Assembly: GCA_038025085.1 (NCBI GenBank)
Contig: CM076148.1
Location: 30,796,501 to 30,860,500 of the forward strand
DNA length: 64,000 bases
Direction of reading: 5' to 3'
From: Tetragonia tetragonoides
Lineage: Eukaryota; Streptophyta; Magnoliopsida; Caryophyllales; Aizoaceae
The notes under the pieces are model-generated. The model was not told the DNA's origin. It searched no databases and was given only the letters and a program-made list of their open reading frames with translations. Below, piece after piece: positions 34,980-47,517 of the stretch; position 1 is the first letter of the stretch; each line of letters opens with the position of its first letter. Both the position numbers and the translations under genes were made by a program.

Positions 34980-37557
34980 CTAGGTTTGCCACTTCCTTAA
35001 CACTTTCACGTCGTTGTGTTCACTAAGAATAAGTTTGGACAACGTCCTCAGCCGCTCAACTCGCATCTCATCAGTCTGCATGATAATTAATGTGCCAAAA
35101 TGTAAAAAAATGATGTTATAAAGAAAATAATATAATTTGTGCTTAACCTACCGTGAAATGTATACTAGGCCATTCATAACGCCAATAAGCTTCACAGTAT
35201 TTTATGACTTACATACCTAAATCATGCCAGCGTCCATGCAAAATGTAATAGTCAAAGCATGGATCAGAAGCAGGAGTATGATGCTCAAATAAATGTATTT
35301 GTCATCAAACATAACGTTTTTAAATGTAAAACATTAGGTGAAACTTAACTAAACAATAGTTTTGACCAAACTTTATGCGCTGACAGCAGTTTACGAATTG
35401 ATTGAATCATCTAATGGGTTTATAAACAGGTAACGGTAAGGCAAAATAGCAATATAAAAATGAATTTATATCGTATGAACGTTACACATTTAACTTACAT
35501 GTTGGGCTGACAGGGAAGGGGAGGGAGTACGATGTCGTATAAGGAGGCCGCATTAGCAAATAAGTCCGCCAACTTTGTACCTAAAAATGGCCGACCCAAA
35601 AAGTTTTGCTTCGGGGTTGCAAGTAGCCGTCCGTGTGCCATACGCAGCTGTACAGGGTTCAAGTTGTTAAAAGCTACCGTCATCCATTAATATTTTAAGA
35701 AAATAAGATTGATATTTATTTACCAGATCATTTACTATAGTGCGACGATGATCATCCACGCCCATTGAATCCAGAATGTAGGCACGTCTTTCAATAACAT
35801 ACATCACCAGTAGAAATCAATGTCCGCCAGGTCGGTCATGTAGAGAAATGTATATCTATATATTAACAACATATATAGAGTCATCCCATAATATTACAAA
35901 AAATAATATAATTTAAATTTAAAATAACATGATAAAGTAGATGAACCTCCTCAATATAATCTAGTGAAGCTGGAAGAAAGCAGTCAATGCCACTGTTAAA
36001 TTAACACTCCGTTGTAGTCCAAACTTTTGATGATGCTGCCGTAGCAACATCGAACACGTAGCTTTGAAAGCAATTTGGTAGAAACAGCTTATTGGAAAGT
36101 TGTTTACGTGCTCCACTTTGGAGGTGGTGCATGTACATGTCGACAAGCTGTAATCCAAACAACAAAATTGCAATTTATATCACCAAATACACACACAATT
36201 ATTAGAATCATTGTACAAATTCACTGGAAGTAAATACATACAAAATTGTTTATCCAGTTGTCAGGGAATAGACATGTGACATCTGAAACGATTAAGCCCA
36301 CTCGGTAATTTAATGGCCAATAAGCAGCTTCGCCAGTGCCCTTAAGGTCGAACACCTTATTGCACAGAATGCGTTCTTCCTCAGTTAAATCTTTCAGATA
36401 ACACGTAAACAATTTTGTAACGACCTCAGGCAATGGCCCAGGTGGGATGGAAGTTGCATCTGAAACCCCCTACAATACAAAACCATACAAGGATTAGATT
36501 ATGCTTTGAGCATCAAATGACTAAATGAATAAATATAAAACACTTAACAAAAAATTATAAACCTTTGATTGCGTCAATTTCGTCTTCTTTGTACACTTTG
36601 GTGATGGTGTCACCATAGGAGAATTGCGTTTGGTTATTGAAGTCGACACTTTTGGTGAACTCCTCAGACGAGGAGAACTCCTCAAAACTGGAGATTTCTT
36701 CAATTTTGGAGAATTTTTCAGACTAGGAGAATTCTTCACACTAGGATAATTCTTCGCACTAGGAGAATTCTTCAAAGTTGGACTCAACACATCTTTTTTC
36801 GGAGGAGTACAATCCAAAAAAGTCTCCATCCCCTTTGGAAACTGCCTCTCTTTGAACCTCATAAGCCTTATTGTGTCATCTAAGTCAATAATTCTAAGCT
36901 CAGACTTCAGGGAAGGGCTGAAGTTTAGATCAAGCTTCTTTTTCACATGCCTTCTATTTGTAGGAGATATTCCGATGAAAGGTGAATTAGAACGTCCAGC
37001 ATTGTCTAAATCTTCTTCAGGTTCATTGGAGTTACCTTTCGAGGGGACACTCTCGCTAGATGATTTCGAAATATATAGCTCCAAGAGTGTCTTCATATCT
37101 TGAGCCATTGTTTTTACAGCATCAGATGTATCATTTACCTTCAGATATATGTCATCCATCACCCTTTCAATTGCGATCACCCTATCGCATAATTCACGAA
37201 TTGTTTCAGGAGCACGAATGATTTCAGGAGCATCATCACTAAGCGTCAGAGTCTACCAAAACAAATTTATTAGAAACTATATCATTGCGCCTATAAGTCT
37301 CAATAAAAACGGAAAACTATACAAAACAACAAGTCAAATTATTAATAGTTGTCATAACTAATAATGTCAGTATGTATGATTATTTAGTGTGGAAAAGGAA
37401 AACAGACAACCTCATGTAACGGTAACGGGTCGGGGATGGCTTCGTTCTCAGGAATAACTTCAATCTCAGGCATGCCTTCCAGATTTTGCGTCCGTTCCTC
37501 CGTATCAAGCAACCTCTCTTCTTCACCGGAAAAAATGACTTGCTTTCCAAGATCCAT
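34980..37557 (-). pseudogene. Ulp1-like cysteine protease gene, copy A (decayed, ~8 exons)
   Basis: Exon model on the minus strand: 37557-37411, 37252-36563, 36469-36242, 36147-35947, 35855-35724, 35647-35499, a degraded exon near 35230-35150, and 35075-34980. Exons 1-6 join in frame except for the stops. Exons 1-2 encode an acidic N-terminus and a linker of repeated x-L-K-N-S-P units ending before SKVYN. Exon 3 ends in VTCLFPDNWINNF, the start of the protease domain. Exon 5 carries IYISLHDRPGGH followed by a stop where Trp is expected, then ILDSMG, i.e. the catalytic His and Asp sites. Exon 4 has another TAA after WTTTEC. In the cysteine exon the DCG motif reads D-L-G and a TAA follows. Ulp1 proteases remove SUMO-type modifiers; this copy should be inactive. 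Plant Mutator-like elements are known to carry such genes. Confidence 0.7.
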
Positions 37558-37629
37558 TAGGTTAATGAGAAAGAGTAATAGGAGTATTGGGGATTTGCTA
37601 TGAATACTAAAGGTGAGGAGTAATAGTCC

Positions 37630-37637
37630 TTTAAATA
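37630..37637 (-). promoter_or_regulatory. Weak TATA-like box upstream of Ulp1 copy A
   Basis: The minus strand reads tatttaaa 73-80 bp before the ATG at 37557. Sequence further upstream (to ~37740) resembles the region upstream of copy B, so the promoter was part of the duplicated unit. Confidence 0.35.
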
Positions 37638-37749
37638 GGTTAAACTAGAAACTAGGGTTTGAACTACTGTGCTGAATTTATGGAAAATGATAAGAGTATC
37701 AGTTGTTAAAGAGGCCTCAATCTCCGGTTCCGTTGTAACTAAAAGATTT

Positions 37750-38690
37750 TATACGTTATCTTTTAAATATTTGCAGTAGGCATATGGTAATTTCCTAGAG
37801 ATATTTTAGGATATTTTTTTAAAACTCTCCATAATAAATAAACTTCACAATAATAGATACAACATATATTACGTACACAATTAATATATGGTAATTGTAG
37901 ATACCGATTTCCATTGAAAAAACAAACCTATAAATTAAACTTAATTTCTTTCCCCCTGCCGCCACCGTGTAGTTTGTTAGCCACATCTAGGGTTTCAACT
38001 ATCTGTGTGAATCTCACAAACGAAAATAAGTCTTGGCATTTAAATGTGGAAATAAAAATATATCTTTTACATATTTGGGCATATTTTCTAAATGTGAGAT
38101 ATATATAGTATGATGTGATACAAGAGGAGTGATCATCACAAAAGGTTAAAATTTTCAAAAGCCATGGTTGAACTAGTGTGCTTGTAGAAAATTTCAAAAG
38201 CCATGCTTGTTTCTATGTACCTAAGAGAATAGATCCAATTGGAGATACAAGGATATAAGTGGAATCCGTATATGTCCCACAACAAGCTCATGCGTATGTT
38301 TACACAATTTAATTAAAGGCAAACTGTTATTATTTGTCACAATTTGTGACAAAGTGTTATTATTTGTCACAATTTGTGACAAAGATTGTAGAGAAGGATT
38401 AAGCAAATAACTACATAGGAAAGCAACATTCGCAAGAACTAACTACTAGAATAGTTATAACCATGACGTATTTGGGAGCAATGACAATTAAGAACATATT
38501 GAAACTAGGGAAGCATAATAATTTTTTAAAGCAATGGCACGTCAAGAATAAACTTTAGATATTTGCTTACGAAAATCACTAACCACAACTCAATGTGACT
38601 TGTCACAAAATACTTGTCTATCAAAGTTTCAATCTACGAATATCACTAACAAAACATCCATATTCCAAAACTATGAAATTAAACAACAAA
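37750..38690. other. Spacer between the two Ulp1-like copies
   Basis: AT-rich, no gene. A ~26-bp direct duplication with the word gttattatttgtcacaattt lies at 38326-38380. Confidence 0.4.
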
Positions 38691-38693
38691 AAA

Positions 38694-41183
38694 TTAGATG
38701 CCCCCATCTTCCAAAACCGTCTGTTGCCACTCTGCATCCAACTCATAGCTTCGCCACATCTCTATTATCGACTTGTCATTGTGTTTACTGAGAAGAATTT
38801 TACACAACGTCCTCAGCCGCTCAACTCGCAACTGATCAGTCTGCATAATCAATAATGTGCCATGATTAACACTAAATTTAAATTCAATCCCAAAAATAAC
38901 GGCTATCAATTGAAAATAATCAATTTAGTTTAGTTTATTGTCATCATACCGTGTAAAATATGTTCGGCCATTCCCATCTACCCTTAGCTTCACAATATTT
39001 TATGACTCACATGTCAGTATCATGCCTACGTACATGAAACAGTTAACCATAAGTCGAAATAATAATTTTTAAATCATGAGAGGTACACATTCTCAAATGG
39101 ATGGTTTGGCAATGTTGTTTCCCCAATTAAATGAATGTAGAATAGGGATGGTTAGAAGCAAAGTTTATATTAGTAACAACTATAGAATATAGATAAGCTT
39201 TGGAGGGACTATGATGTACACATTTAACTTACTCATTTGGTTGAATAATCATGGGAGGGATTATGATTTCATAAAGTACATCCGCATCAGCAAAAAGATT
39301 CGCCAACTTCGGGACGTTAAGCATCAGATCATCAACCAAACAATTCCTCGGGGCTGTTATCAGGCGGTTGTGTGCCAAACTAAGCTGTACATAGTTAAAT
39401 AAAGGTTAAGCAATACCATCATAAATTATGCATGTACGAATATGTAAATCATGTTTATTTACCAGGCCGTTTACTATGGTCAGACCATGATCAGTAATGC
39501 CTTTAGAATCCAGAACGTACGCATGTCTTTGAATAACATGCATCACCAGTAGAAACCAATGGCCATGTGGTTGGTCATATAGAGGAATGTATATCTACAT
39601 ATCACTAACATGTCATCATCTCATAATTTATTAAAAACTATAAGTAATAAAATTTCAAAATCATGATAAAATTGACAAACCTCCTCAGTGGATTCCACTG
39701 AGGGTGGAACAAAACTTCCAATGACACTATGATAATAATTTTGAAAGCCAGTTAATTCTTTTGTTGGGGATGCCGTATCAACAATCTCTTCAAACACGAA
39801 GCCTTGAAACATATTACGCAAAAACAATCGTTTACTATGTCGCTTACGTTCTCCACTTTGGAGGTGGTGCATGTACATGTCTATAAACTGTAAACAAAAC
39901 AACAAATTTTACTCTTCAGTGTAACAAAATTATTAAATGTATATACATACAAAATTATTAAATGTATATACATACAAAATTGTGAAGCCAATTATCTGAA
40001 AATAGACATGTCACGTCAGAAATGACCAAGCCAATTCGGTACATAGATGGCCAATAAGCACGCACGTCCTTATCCTTTAAATTGAACACTTTATGACAGA
40101 GATTTCATTCTCCCGGCGTCAAAAGGTGTAGATAACCTGTAAACAAATTTGTAAGGACCTCATTCAATGGCCCAGGTTCAATGTCCGCTTCAAGTCCTAC
40201 AATATATAAATTAAATTTGTCAAGAGACTGAATGAATAAATAGGGTTTTCAAAAACACACTCTCCACAATATTAAGTACCTTGTACGGTGTCCGTTTGGA
40301 CTTCTTTGTACTCTTTGTTGATGGAGTCACCATAGGAGAATGGCGTTTAGTTATTGGAAGCGACATCTTTGGTGAATTCTTCAGATGAGGAGAACTCCTC
40401 AAAGTTGTAGAAGTATTATAAATTGGAGAATTCTTTAAATTTGGAGAAATATTCAAACTAGTATTCACCACCTCTTTCTCCGGAGGAGTACAATCCAAAG
40501 AAGATTCCATCCTCAAAGTTGTAGAATTCTTAAAAATTGGAGAATTCTTTAAATTTGGAGTATTCTTCAAACTAGTATTCACCATCTCGAAGTCATCTAA
40601 GTCAATATTTCCTAAATCAAACTTTGTTGAAGGACTGAACTGAAGATCAAGCTTCTTCTTCACAGGCCTTCCATTGTTATTTGGAAGCTTAGTATGAATG
40701 AAGGGGTGTCCATTGTCTGACTCCTCTATAGATTCCTTAGGTTTGGATGGGACACTATCCGCAGATGCCGTATTTGAATATACTCCAACCAGTGTCATAA
40801 CAGTTTTCCTTAAATTTTGTAAAATTGTATCATTACCCATTACCTTCGGCTGCATGAATTCAATCATCGTTTCAATGTAAGACAACCTACTGCATATTTT
40901 CGTCATGTTGCTTTCAATAGAACTAGGTGTTGGACTCTACAACAACAAATGTACAAGAAATGTATTAGAAACTACATTTACTAAACTTGTTATAGGGATA
41001 AAGAGATGATTTGCAATTAATCGTAAACTACTAAATGTTAGTCATAACTAACGTATAGATTAGTAATGACTGTTTAAAAAAAAAATTACATACCAGTATA
41101 GTGAAGGTTTTGGGGTCGACGATGGCTTCTTTCTCGAGATGTACTTCTTTCTCAGACTTCTCAATTTCCATAGCAGGCGACAT
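38694..41183 (-). pseudogene. Ulp1-like cysteine protease gene, copy B (decayed)
   Basis: Same exon plan as copy A, offset ~3.63 kb. Exon 1 is 41183-41094, exon 2 40936-40280 and the last exon 38840-38694. The last exon extends ~17 residues beyond copy A and ends EDGGI. Exon 2 again has x-L-K-N-S-P repeats and PVKKKLDLQFSPS, nearly the same as in A. The His/Asp exon (39595-39465) is intact here: IYIPLYDQPHGHWFLLVM and VLDSKG, the expected H-W and D of the triad. Exon 3 has a stop (TGA in place of an Arg codon in the EEERIL region of copy A) and a one-base acceptor slip. The cysteine exon reads D-T-D in place of DCG, with TGA at the same codon where copy A has TAA. It cannot make an active protease. 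A TATA box (tatataat, minus strand, ~41258-41266) lies ~80 bp upstream. Confidence 0.7.
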
Positions 41184-41257
41184 GACTTCTTCTGGGTTTA
41201 CAGTATTTTACTAACGTTATTTGGAGACACAACGTACAAGTATGCCTGGTAATAGGG

Positions 41258-41266
41258 ATTATATAG
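41258..41266 (-). promoter_or_regulatory. TATA box of Ulp1 copy B
   Basis: The minus strand reads tatataatc about 75-83 bp before the ATG at 41183. Confidence 0.5.
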
Positions 41267-41399
41267 GAGACAGTTGGAATTAGGGTTTCCACTGATGTGA
41301 TAATAAGAGTTTCAAAGGTTAAGGAGACGTCAATCACAGGTTCCGTTTCTACCAAACAATATTGCATATGTGCGGTCACGTATATGAAAAATATGAGAG

Positions 41400-42058
41400 A
41401 GTAATTTGATGTAGAGTGGGTACAAAATTCTCCTACAACTGTAATTTAATAGGTACAAAGTGTTTTATTTTTTATAAACTCCCTTACAGCTATAAATAAA
41501 ATATAATCAAAAAATACTTAGCAAACTGTGTTTGTTTGCTGCTAGGTAACGGATTTGCGGATTTTTGGGAAGTAAGCTAAGAGTCTTCGATTTTAAGGAA
41601 ACTGAAATATTTCATTCCTTTATAATCCGCAACATATTGCGTTATATTTATTCGAAAGATATTGCATTATATATATTCCTAAACCTAATATATACCGAAG
41701 ATATGGTATATTCCTGAAGATATTGATTGATATTTATTTCACTTAAAAAATATATATGCATATGCTATAGATTGCAACAATATGTATATATATATAACTA
41801 CCATAAGGTAATATCCGTGATTGTGACATATATTGAGTACGCAAAATCCACATAATCTATATATATTGTGATTGCAAAATCAACATTGTGTTCGCAAAAT
41901 CAACATGATACAAAAATAAATTCTAGTTATAAGAAACGTATTTAGATGGAAAACATCAGTATGGACTAAACTAAACAACAGACTTTACAAAACTAAATGC
42001 GCTGAATAGCAGTTCACTTTATACAGAGTATGTTCAACTAAATAACCAAACAGATAGC
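41400..42058. other. AT-rich spacer inside the island
   Basis: Between the upstream region of Ulp1 copy B and the right inverted repeat. Short direct repeats of gcaaaatcaacat (41874-41910). No gene. Confidence 0.4.
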
Positions 42059-42669
42059 GTGCCCCGGTGGTTGAGACAATCTATTACATGCGTGAGGTCT
42101 CGGGTTCGAGACTCATGCCTTACTTTTTAATATACTTATGCGTAAAAACCTAATAAACCCAAGTGTTGCTTCAAGTCATCTTCATGAGTGCGTCTTCTTC
42201 TTCCCTTTGAAGCCTTCATCTTCTTCCCTTTGAAGCCTTCAAATTCACCTTCATCAATGGTTTCCTGATATATATGTGTTGGAGCTTCAACCTTGAACAA
42301 TCAAATCAATGATAAGGATGTAGTCCACATTACCCAAAGGTTGATTAAATTGAATATTCACCTTTATTTCCTATTTCGGTTATTTTTTGTTATTTTTCCA
42401 ATTTTCGATATTTTGAGAAATTTAATTTCGTACTTTTCTAAAATGATTTTCGGAAAATCGAATATTTATTTTTGATATTCGAATATTGATTTTCGAAAAT
42501 TCAATACCTATTTTCAATATTACAACCTAAATAATATAAATACTTTTGACCAAATCAAATAAGTATTACAATCAAGGGCTATGGTCTCTTAATCGTATCT
42601 TGATTTTAAATGGATGGCTAAGATTGTCCATGCTACAATGGTTTGCAAATCCTTCAATGATTGGCAACC
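42059..42669 (+). repeat. Right long inverted repeat of the 21-kb gene island
   Basis: Inverted copy of 21516-22055. The inner end is tRNA-like: ccggtggttgagac (A-box-like) and cgggttcgagactc (B box, ~42101-42114). The outer ~320 bp (to ttcaatgattggcaacc) match the left arm closely. Just outside lies ggttacttagaacaat (42685-42700), which resembles ggttatttagaaaaat outside the left arm (21492-21507) in direct orientation. Confidence 0.75.
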
Positions 42670-42704
42670 GCTAAAAAGGCTTCGGGTTACTTAGAACAAT
42701 CACT

Positions 42705-43765
42705 CCAAGGAAAAAGGAAATCTGAAACCTAAATATGTATGTATGTTTGGTAGAATTTTGACCCCCATTTTTGTTGGAGATAATGTGGAACTTATTGACA
42801 AATAATTGACACCACGGCTATGATGAAACTTAGGCGAAAGACACGGTTGGGCGGTGGAACCTTGACAATGAGAGATATGCCGCGATCCTCGCTATTTATT
42901 CTCCTCCTCACTTTTTTAATAACTTAATTAAAGGCCTTCATTAACAACATAAACAAACCACTAATTACGTAACACCAAATAATTAGAAATATTTATTTTG
43001 GAAAATTCTGTATGACGCAATACCGTTGTGAACTTTGGTAGTAGTATTTTTTTTACTTCACATGTTATTCTATTGTTTAATTAGTTTTAACACTTCTAAC
43101 TTTTTTATTTACTGGCAAATTAACCTCCAATATTATTATAAATGAAATTTGAACTCAGATAGTGGTACGCTACTGCTACCACCCCAAGCTCTACACATTT
43201 GAACTAATAAAGGTTTTAATCATGATAGTTAATTAATCATTTTTGGGTCGTCGTCTTTATTTCAATTAAAAGTTTAAAGGTATTTTGAGTTGCATGAGGA
43301 TTATTCACATTAGATGGGGTTTAGGCTGTTGTCAAACTCAAGTTAACTTGTGTTTGGTTAGTTGTGATTAGTTCAGGCCTTGGATCGTGTCAGATCAGAT
43401 TAGGTTTATACTTATTTCATAGCTTCTAGTAATAATGATAACAAGTTCTTTCTTTTGGGTGAATTTTAAGTCATCCACGTACATTGATTATTGATATTTT
43501 GATTGTTTCGGCCTACCTTGTAAAGGTGTTGTCTAATTGTCGTGAATTTGTTGATTATTTATCAAATGTATCACATCAGGTCGATTATGGGATCATATTT
43601 TGATCATAAATTGTCTTGTATCCAACTAGTTGGGTTTGGTGATGGATGTTGTTGATTTTGGCATATTTAGTAACTAGTAGCATTTTGTTAACTTATTATC
43701 TATGTAAGATTGACTCATTTGTAAATTTGTACAAATTAAAAAACCGCCATTTCAATTTTAACCAC
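42705..43765. other. Intergenic
   Basis: No ORF or bounded repeat recognised. Confidence 0.4.
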
Positions 43766-43770
43766 CAGGC

Positions 43771-43834
43771 TAAGACTTCATTCGCTGCTTTTTTTTTTTT
43801 TTTTTTTTTTTTGAGTGGTAAGACTTCATTAGCT
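43771..43834 (-). mobile_element. Poly(T) insertion flanked by 16-bp direct repeats
   Basis: taagacttcattcgct (43771-43786) and taagacttcattagct (43819-43834) flank only a ~25-base T run plus gagtgg. This is the expected scar of a retrotransposition in minus orientation truncated to its poly(A) tail. Confidence 0.6.
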
Positions 43835-44764
43835 CCATTATACCTTGATTAGTAAACCACCCATTATTAGTTTTGAGCTCACCAAAAGCTCTTTGATCCT
43901 CCTTTTCAACCTCCCAAGTGCAACTCCGCGTACGGGTTCAATATAATGGAGCAAACCCTTCTAATAATATGGTTTCCTACCCATCACCTAATCTACCTGA
44001 AGTCCCAATAACCACCTAAGGAGGGTAAGAATTAGGATGAAGGTTTAGCTAGTAGTTTTTTCGATAATAAAAAAAAAGTAATGTTATTGGTAGACCATAA
44101 AACACTATTATTATCAATTCATTACGCAATATATAAACAAAAAACATAAACGAGTTCAATTTTTCAATATTAGACCTGCCAATAAACTTTTATGACCCGA
44201 TAATAGCATCACCATACGAAAAGGAGTTCAACTAATAGTTGTTCGCTAATTTAGCATAAAAAGTTGCAGAAGATCCAAATGTGAATTTATGGAATAGACT
44301 TATCAGAATGGTTATTACTTATTCCATTCCAATATGTTTTATGTTTTATTTTTTATTTGCACTTTAATTTACCTAATTTGGTTAGTTTAACTACCTATCT
44401 AGTACTTTGTGATAAAAAAAAGTAACTAATACATAATTTAGAAAATCAAATGAAGAGCATTTAATCAAAATATAAAAGTCATATAAGATGGTATTTTCGT
44501 ATCTTTCATATTATTTAGGGTGATTTTGGAAAATCCTTTTGTAAAATCATATTTCAAACAATAATTTTAAATATCACAAAATAAAACTTGTTTAAGGCGG
44601 TCTTATCGTAACTTTTGGTGACATGAGGGGCACGTTTTGGTGAAACAAGACGAGTTACAACTCTTAATAAGTGACATTTACATTTCTAAATATTGACTTC
44701 GATCATTTTCCCAGTGAGTAGTTTTACACAAGATTTTCTGATAAATATGTGGGCAGCAGATTAA

Positions 44765-45363
44765 GGCCCTATTTGGCAATTGGCGGGTGACATTAGTTGT
44801 TGGATGATGGCTGGTGGTTGGTGGTCAATGGCTGGTTTTGTTAGTTGATTTGACCGACTGGTAACATTAGATCTCTGGAAACAGATGTTTGGTAACATTA
44901 GCTGGTTTTATGTCAAATGACATACAAGGACATAACCAAGGAGGTGTGGTTGAGTGGTTGGGACTCATCCATCATTAATCAAGGTCGAGGGTTCGAATCT
45001 CGTCTTGAGCAGCTTTAAATTCCTTGGCCAGCTGTCCCACCCTTTGAGGTGCCTACAAGCCAGCGCGGGGGATAGTCATTGTGGTCGACGATGGATACCC
45101 TTGGTCGTGAACCCAAAAAAAAATGACATACAAGGACATTCATTTGATTGGGGAATTTGATGACATTGAAGTAAATAATTGCAAGTCTTAAACTATCTTA
45201 TCATTGGACTACATTAATTCGACCCGCTAATACCCAAAAGCTATCTTCCTTGGCTTTTCAAAAGTTGGCTTGTGGGAACCCAAAAGCCAATCTCACAAGC
45301 TAAAATCCAAACACTATTATTGGTGCCAAAAGCCACCCCATAAGCCAACATTCAAACACCCCC
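44765..45363. mobile_element. Tourist-like element split by a SINE
   Basis: The left end ggccctatttggcaattggc and right end gccaacattcaaacaccccc are imperfect inverted repeats, with TAA on both sides (44762-44764, 45364-45366). Without the SINE and its duplicated target the element is ~390 bp. Confidence 0.65.
44934..45120 (+). mobile_element. Intact tRNA-derived SINE, 187 bp, 19-bp TSD
   Basis: A perfect TSD aaatgacatacaaggacat lies at 44915-44933 and 45121-45139. The head has an A box (gtggttgagtggttggga) and a B box (gagggttcgaatctc) at pol III spacing. The body has gagcagctttaaattccttg and gtgcctacaagcc, ending cgtgaaccc plus an A run. A related 3' fragment is at 5189-5300. The intact TSD suggests recent insertion. 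Confidence 0.92.
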
Positions 45364-46139
45364 TAAGTTTCCTAATTAAATTAAATAGTTTCCCTATAAT
45401 AATGAGGAACACAATTGAGGATAATAAAATGGAGAGTTGGATAATGCAGATGGGTTTAATAATAAAGGACAACCCGAATCTGAGCCGTCCAAGAAGATCC
45501 GCGAATCCCACCGGCCCTGCAATTAGCTGCTTTTTTAGTCGTAAAAGTGCAACTTGATGCTCTTAATCCACATTTTAAGCAAAATTTATAAGCAAATTCT
45601 ATCAACTTGCTTGGAGGTTGAAACTTGAAAGTATCAAACCTAGTAGTTGTAAACGTACTAACCATTAGTTTATCCACCTTTCCCTTTGATAAAATGTACG
45701 AGTAGTTGAGTACCTAACCAAAGTAAGAGATCTAAGGAAAATTTCCTACTATACCATCTTCACAAAAATGGAAAATTGCTACACACTAAATAGAACGATA
45801 ATAGTCAATTTCCACCCTTAAAAGTAGTCAAGTAGATGATTCATAAATGAAGAATGATTCATAAACGTGTCTCTGTTGAACTAAACCGAACTGATCTAAA
45901 TTGGTTTTTTCATCTCCTTCAAAAAAAAAAAAAAAAGGGTTTTTTCATCATTTAAAATCCGTCCGAACATATTTAATATTGAACATGTTTGAAAGTAAGC
46001 TTCGATATCTTTCGACAATATAAGTGTCATCAGAAAAATTACGTGAGTCCACACGAACTGAACTCAATTAAACTAAGGTGAATTGAAATGAACTAAAAAT
46101 AAGCTGAGTAGAACATAGTCTGAAAAAGTTTCATGAGAG

Positions 46140-46365
46140 GATGAGGTGGGAGCTCAAGTGTTAAGTGCTCTACCATCACAACCCAGTGGTCACGGGTTCA
46201 AATCCTCATCTATGTAGAGAGAGTAAAAAATTTCCTCTGCCTTTCTTTGTAGGGAGGGTCTCCTCCTCTACTTGAGCCAGTTGGTCCATCAAAAATGAGT
46301 CGACTTGCTCTACACGTATAATTTGCAGAATTACATACGTCCTTGTAGCAAAAAAAAAAAAAAAA
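46140..46365 (+). mobile_element. SINE-like element with poly(A), second family
   Basis: gaggtgggagctcaagtgtt (A-box-like) and cacgggttcaaatcct (B box) are followed by ~150 bp of body and a 16-base A run at ~46350. No clear TSD found. Confidence 0.6.
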
Positions 46366-46656
46366 CATCAATTTTAGTAAAGAGTGATCTGAGACATTGG
46401 ATGCATCTTGCAAATTATTAGACATTTTCTTGTACACATCGCATGCAAATATATCCAAATCTATCTCGTACCAAGTGGGTATTCACCAAAGCACCAACCA
46501 AAGTATCCACCAAACCGTCTAGAATTTAATTAATACACAACTACACAACTATATGCCTTAGAATTACGAGGAAATGAACTTCCTAGGAAGTAGGCTAGGA
46601 AAGCACAAAATTGTTAGGTTCACACAAATATAAGAAAGGAAACTTCTAGCCCCACG

Positions 46657-47258
46657 TAGAGGTGGTAATCGGACAGACCTGGTCGAGTTTCAGTTAGGTC
46701 TTTTCGAATTCGGGTCATCATAAATTCGGGACATATTGGGTCAGAAAATTGATCGGGTCGAGCTGATCGATTCGGATTTATACCGATGTCGAGTTACAGA
46801 TAAACTCAGGCGGGTTAATTCGGATTTTGATTAAGTCGAATTCGGGTTAGTTCGGTTTTCGGATCATACTAGGTCAATTTTATTCATATTTCACAACATA
46901 TAAAGTACAAAATAAAATAAAAAAACTCAATTTTATGTGAAAATTTTCAATAATCATAAACGTGTGGTTAGTGTTTTTTCAATCATTTTGAATAGTAGTA
47001 TGTCACTATGAGTCGGATATTTTCGGGTACAGTCGGTTTGGGTTTATTTCGGTTTCAGATAACTTCCGGTCGGGTGTTATCGATTTCGGGTCAATTCAGA
47101 GAACATGATTGTTGGGTGTTGGGTTGGATAAGGTCAGGTCAGGTCGGGTCGGTTTCGAATAATGATCGATAATTAAAACATTTTCGGGTGTCGAGCAAGT
47201 CTAATATCGTATGAATCGGGTCGGTTATTTCGAGTCGGATCAGGTGTTACCACCTCTA
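46657..47258. mobile_element. hAT-type non-autonomous element, ~602 bp
   Basis: The terminal inverted repeat tagaggtggtaa / ttaccacctcta is perfect over 12 bp. The body is made of tcgggt/attcgggtc words, as in other plant hAT MITEs. The flanking 8 bp do not match, so the TSD is lost or the end was rearranged. Confidence 0.65.
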
Positions 47259-47517
47259 AGTACTTCACAGCTCCCACTATGAAGCAAACATTTATGGTCA
47301 CTTCTTAAATCTTCTAAACTTCTCATTGATGGGAAAATTGCAATTTCAAAAAGTGAACTAAACGATCTTCCTGTTCATTTGAACGCCACGGTGCAAAAGA
47401 GCACAAAATAAATGAACTTGCAACAAAGAACGAAAATTTTGCAAAATGGAACAAAATGTAAGATTAAATGAAATGCAAAATGAAACGTAACCGTTTTGTA
47501 AGGTCTATTATGACTTA

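Noticed and set aside
44934..45060. A tRNA gene at the A/B-box pair
   Set aside because: Cannot form a full cloverleaf with acceptor stem; the body, A-rich tail and TSD show a SINE.
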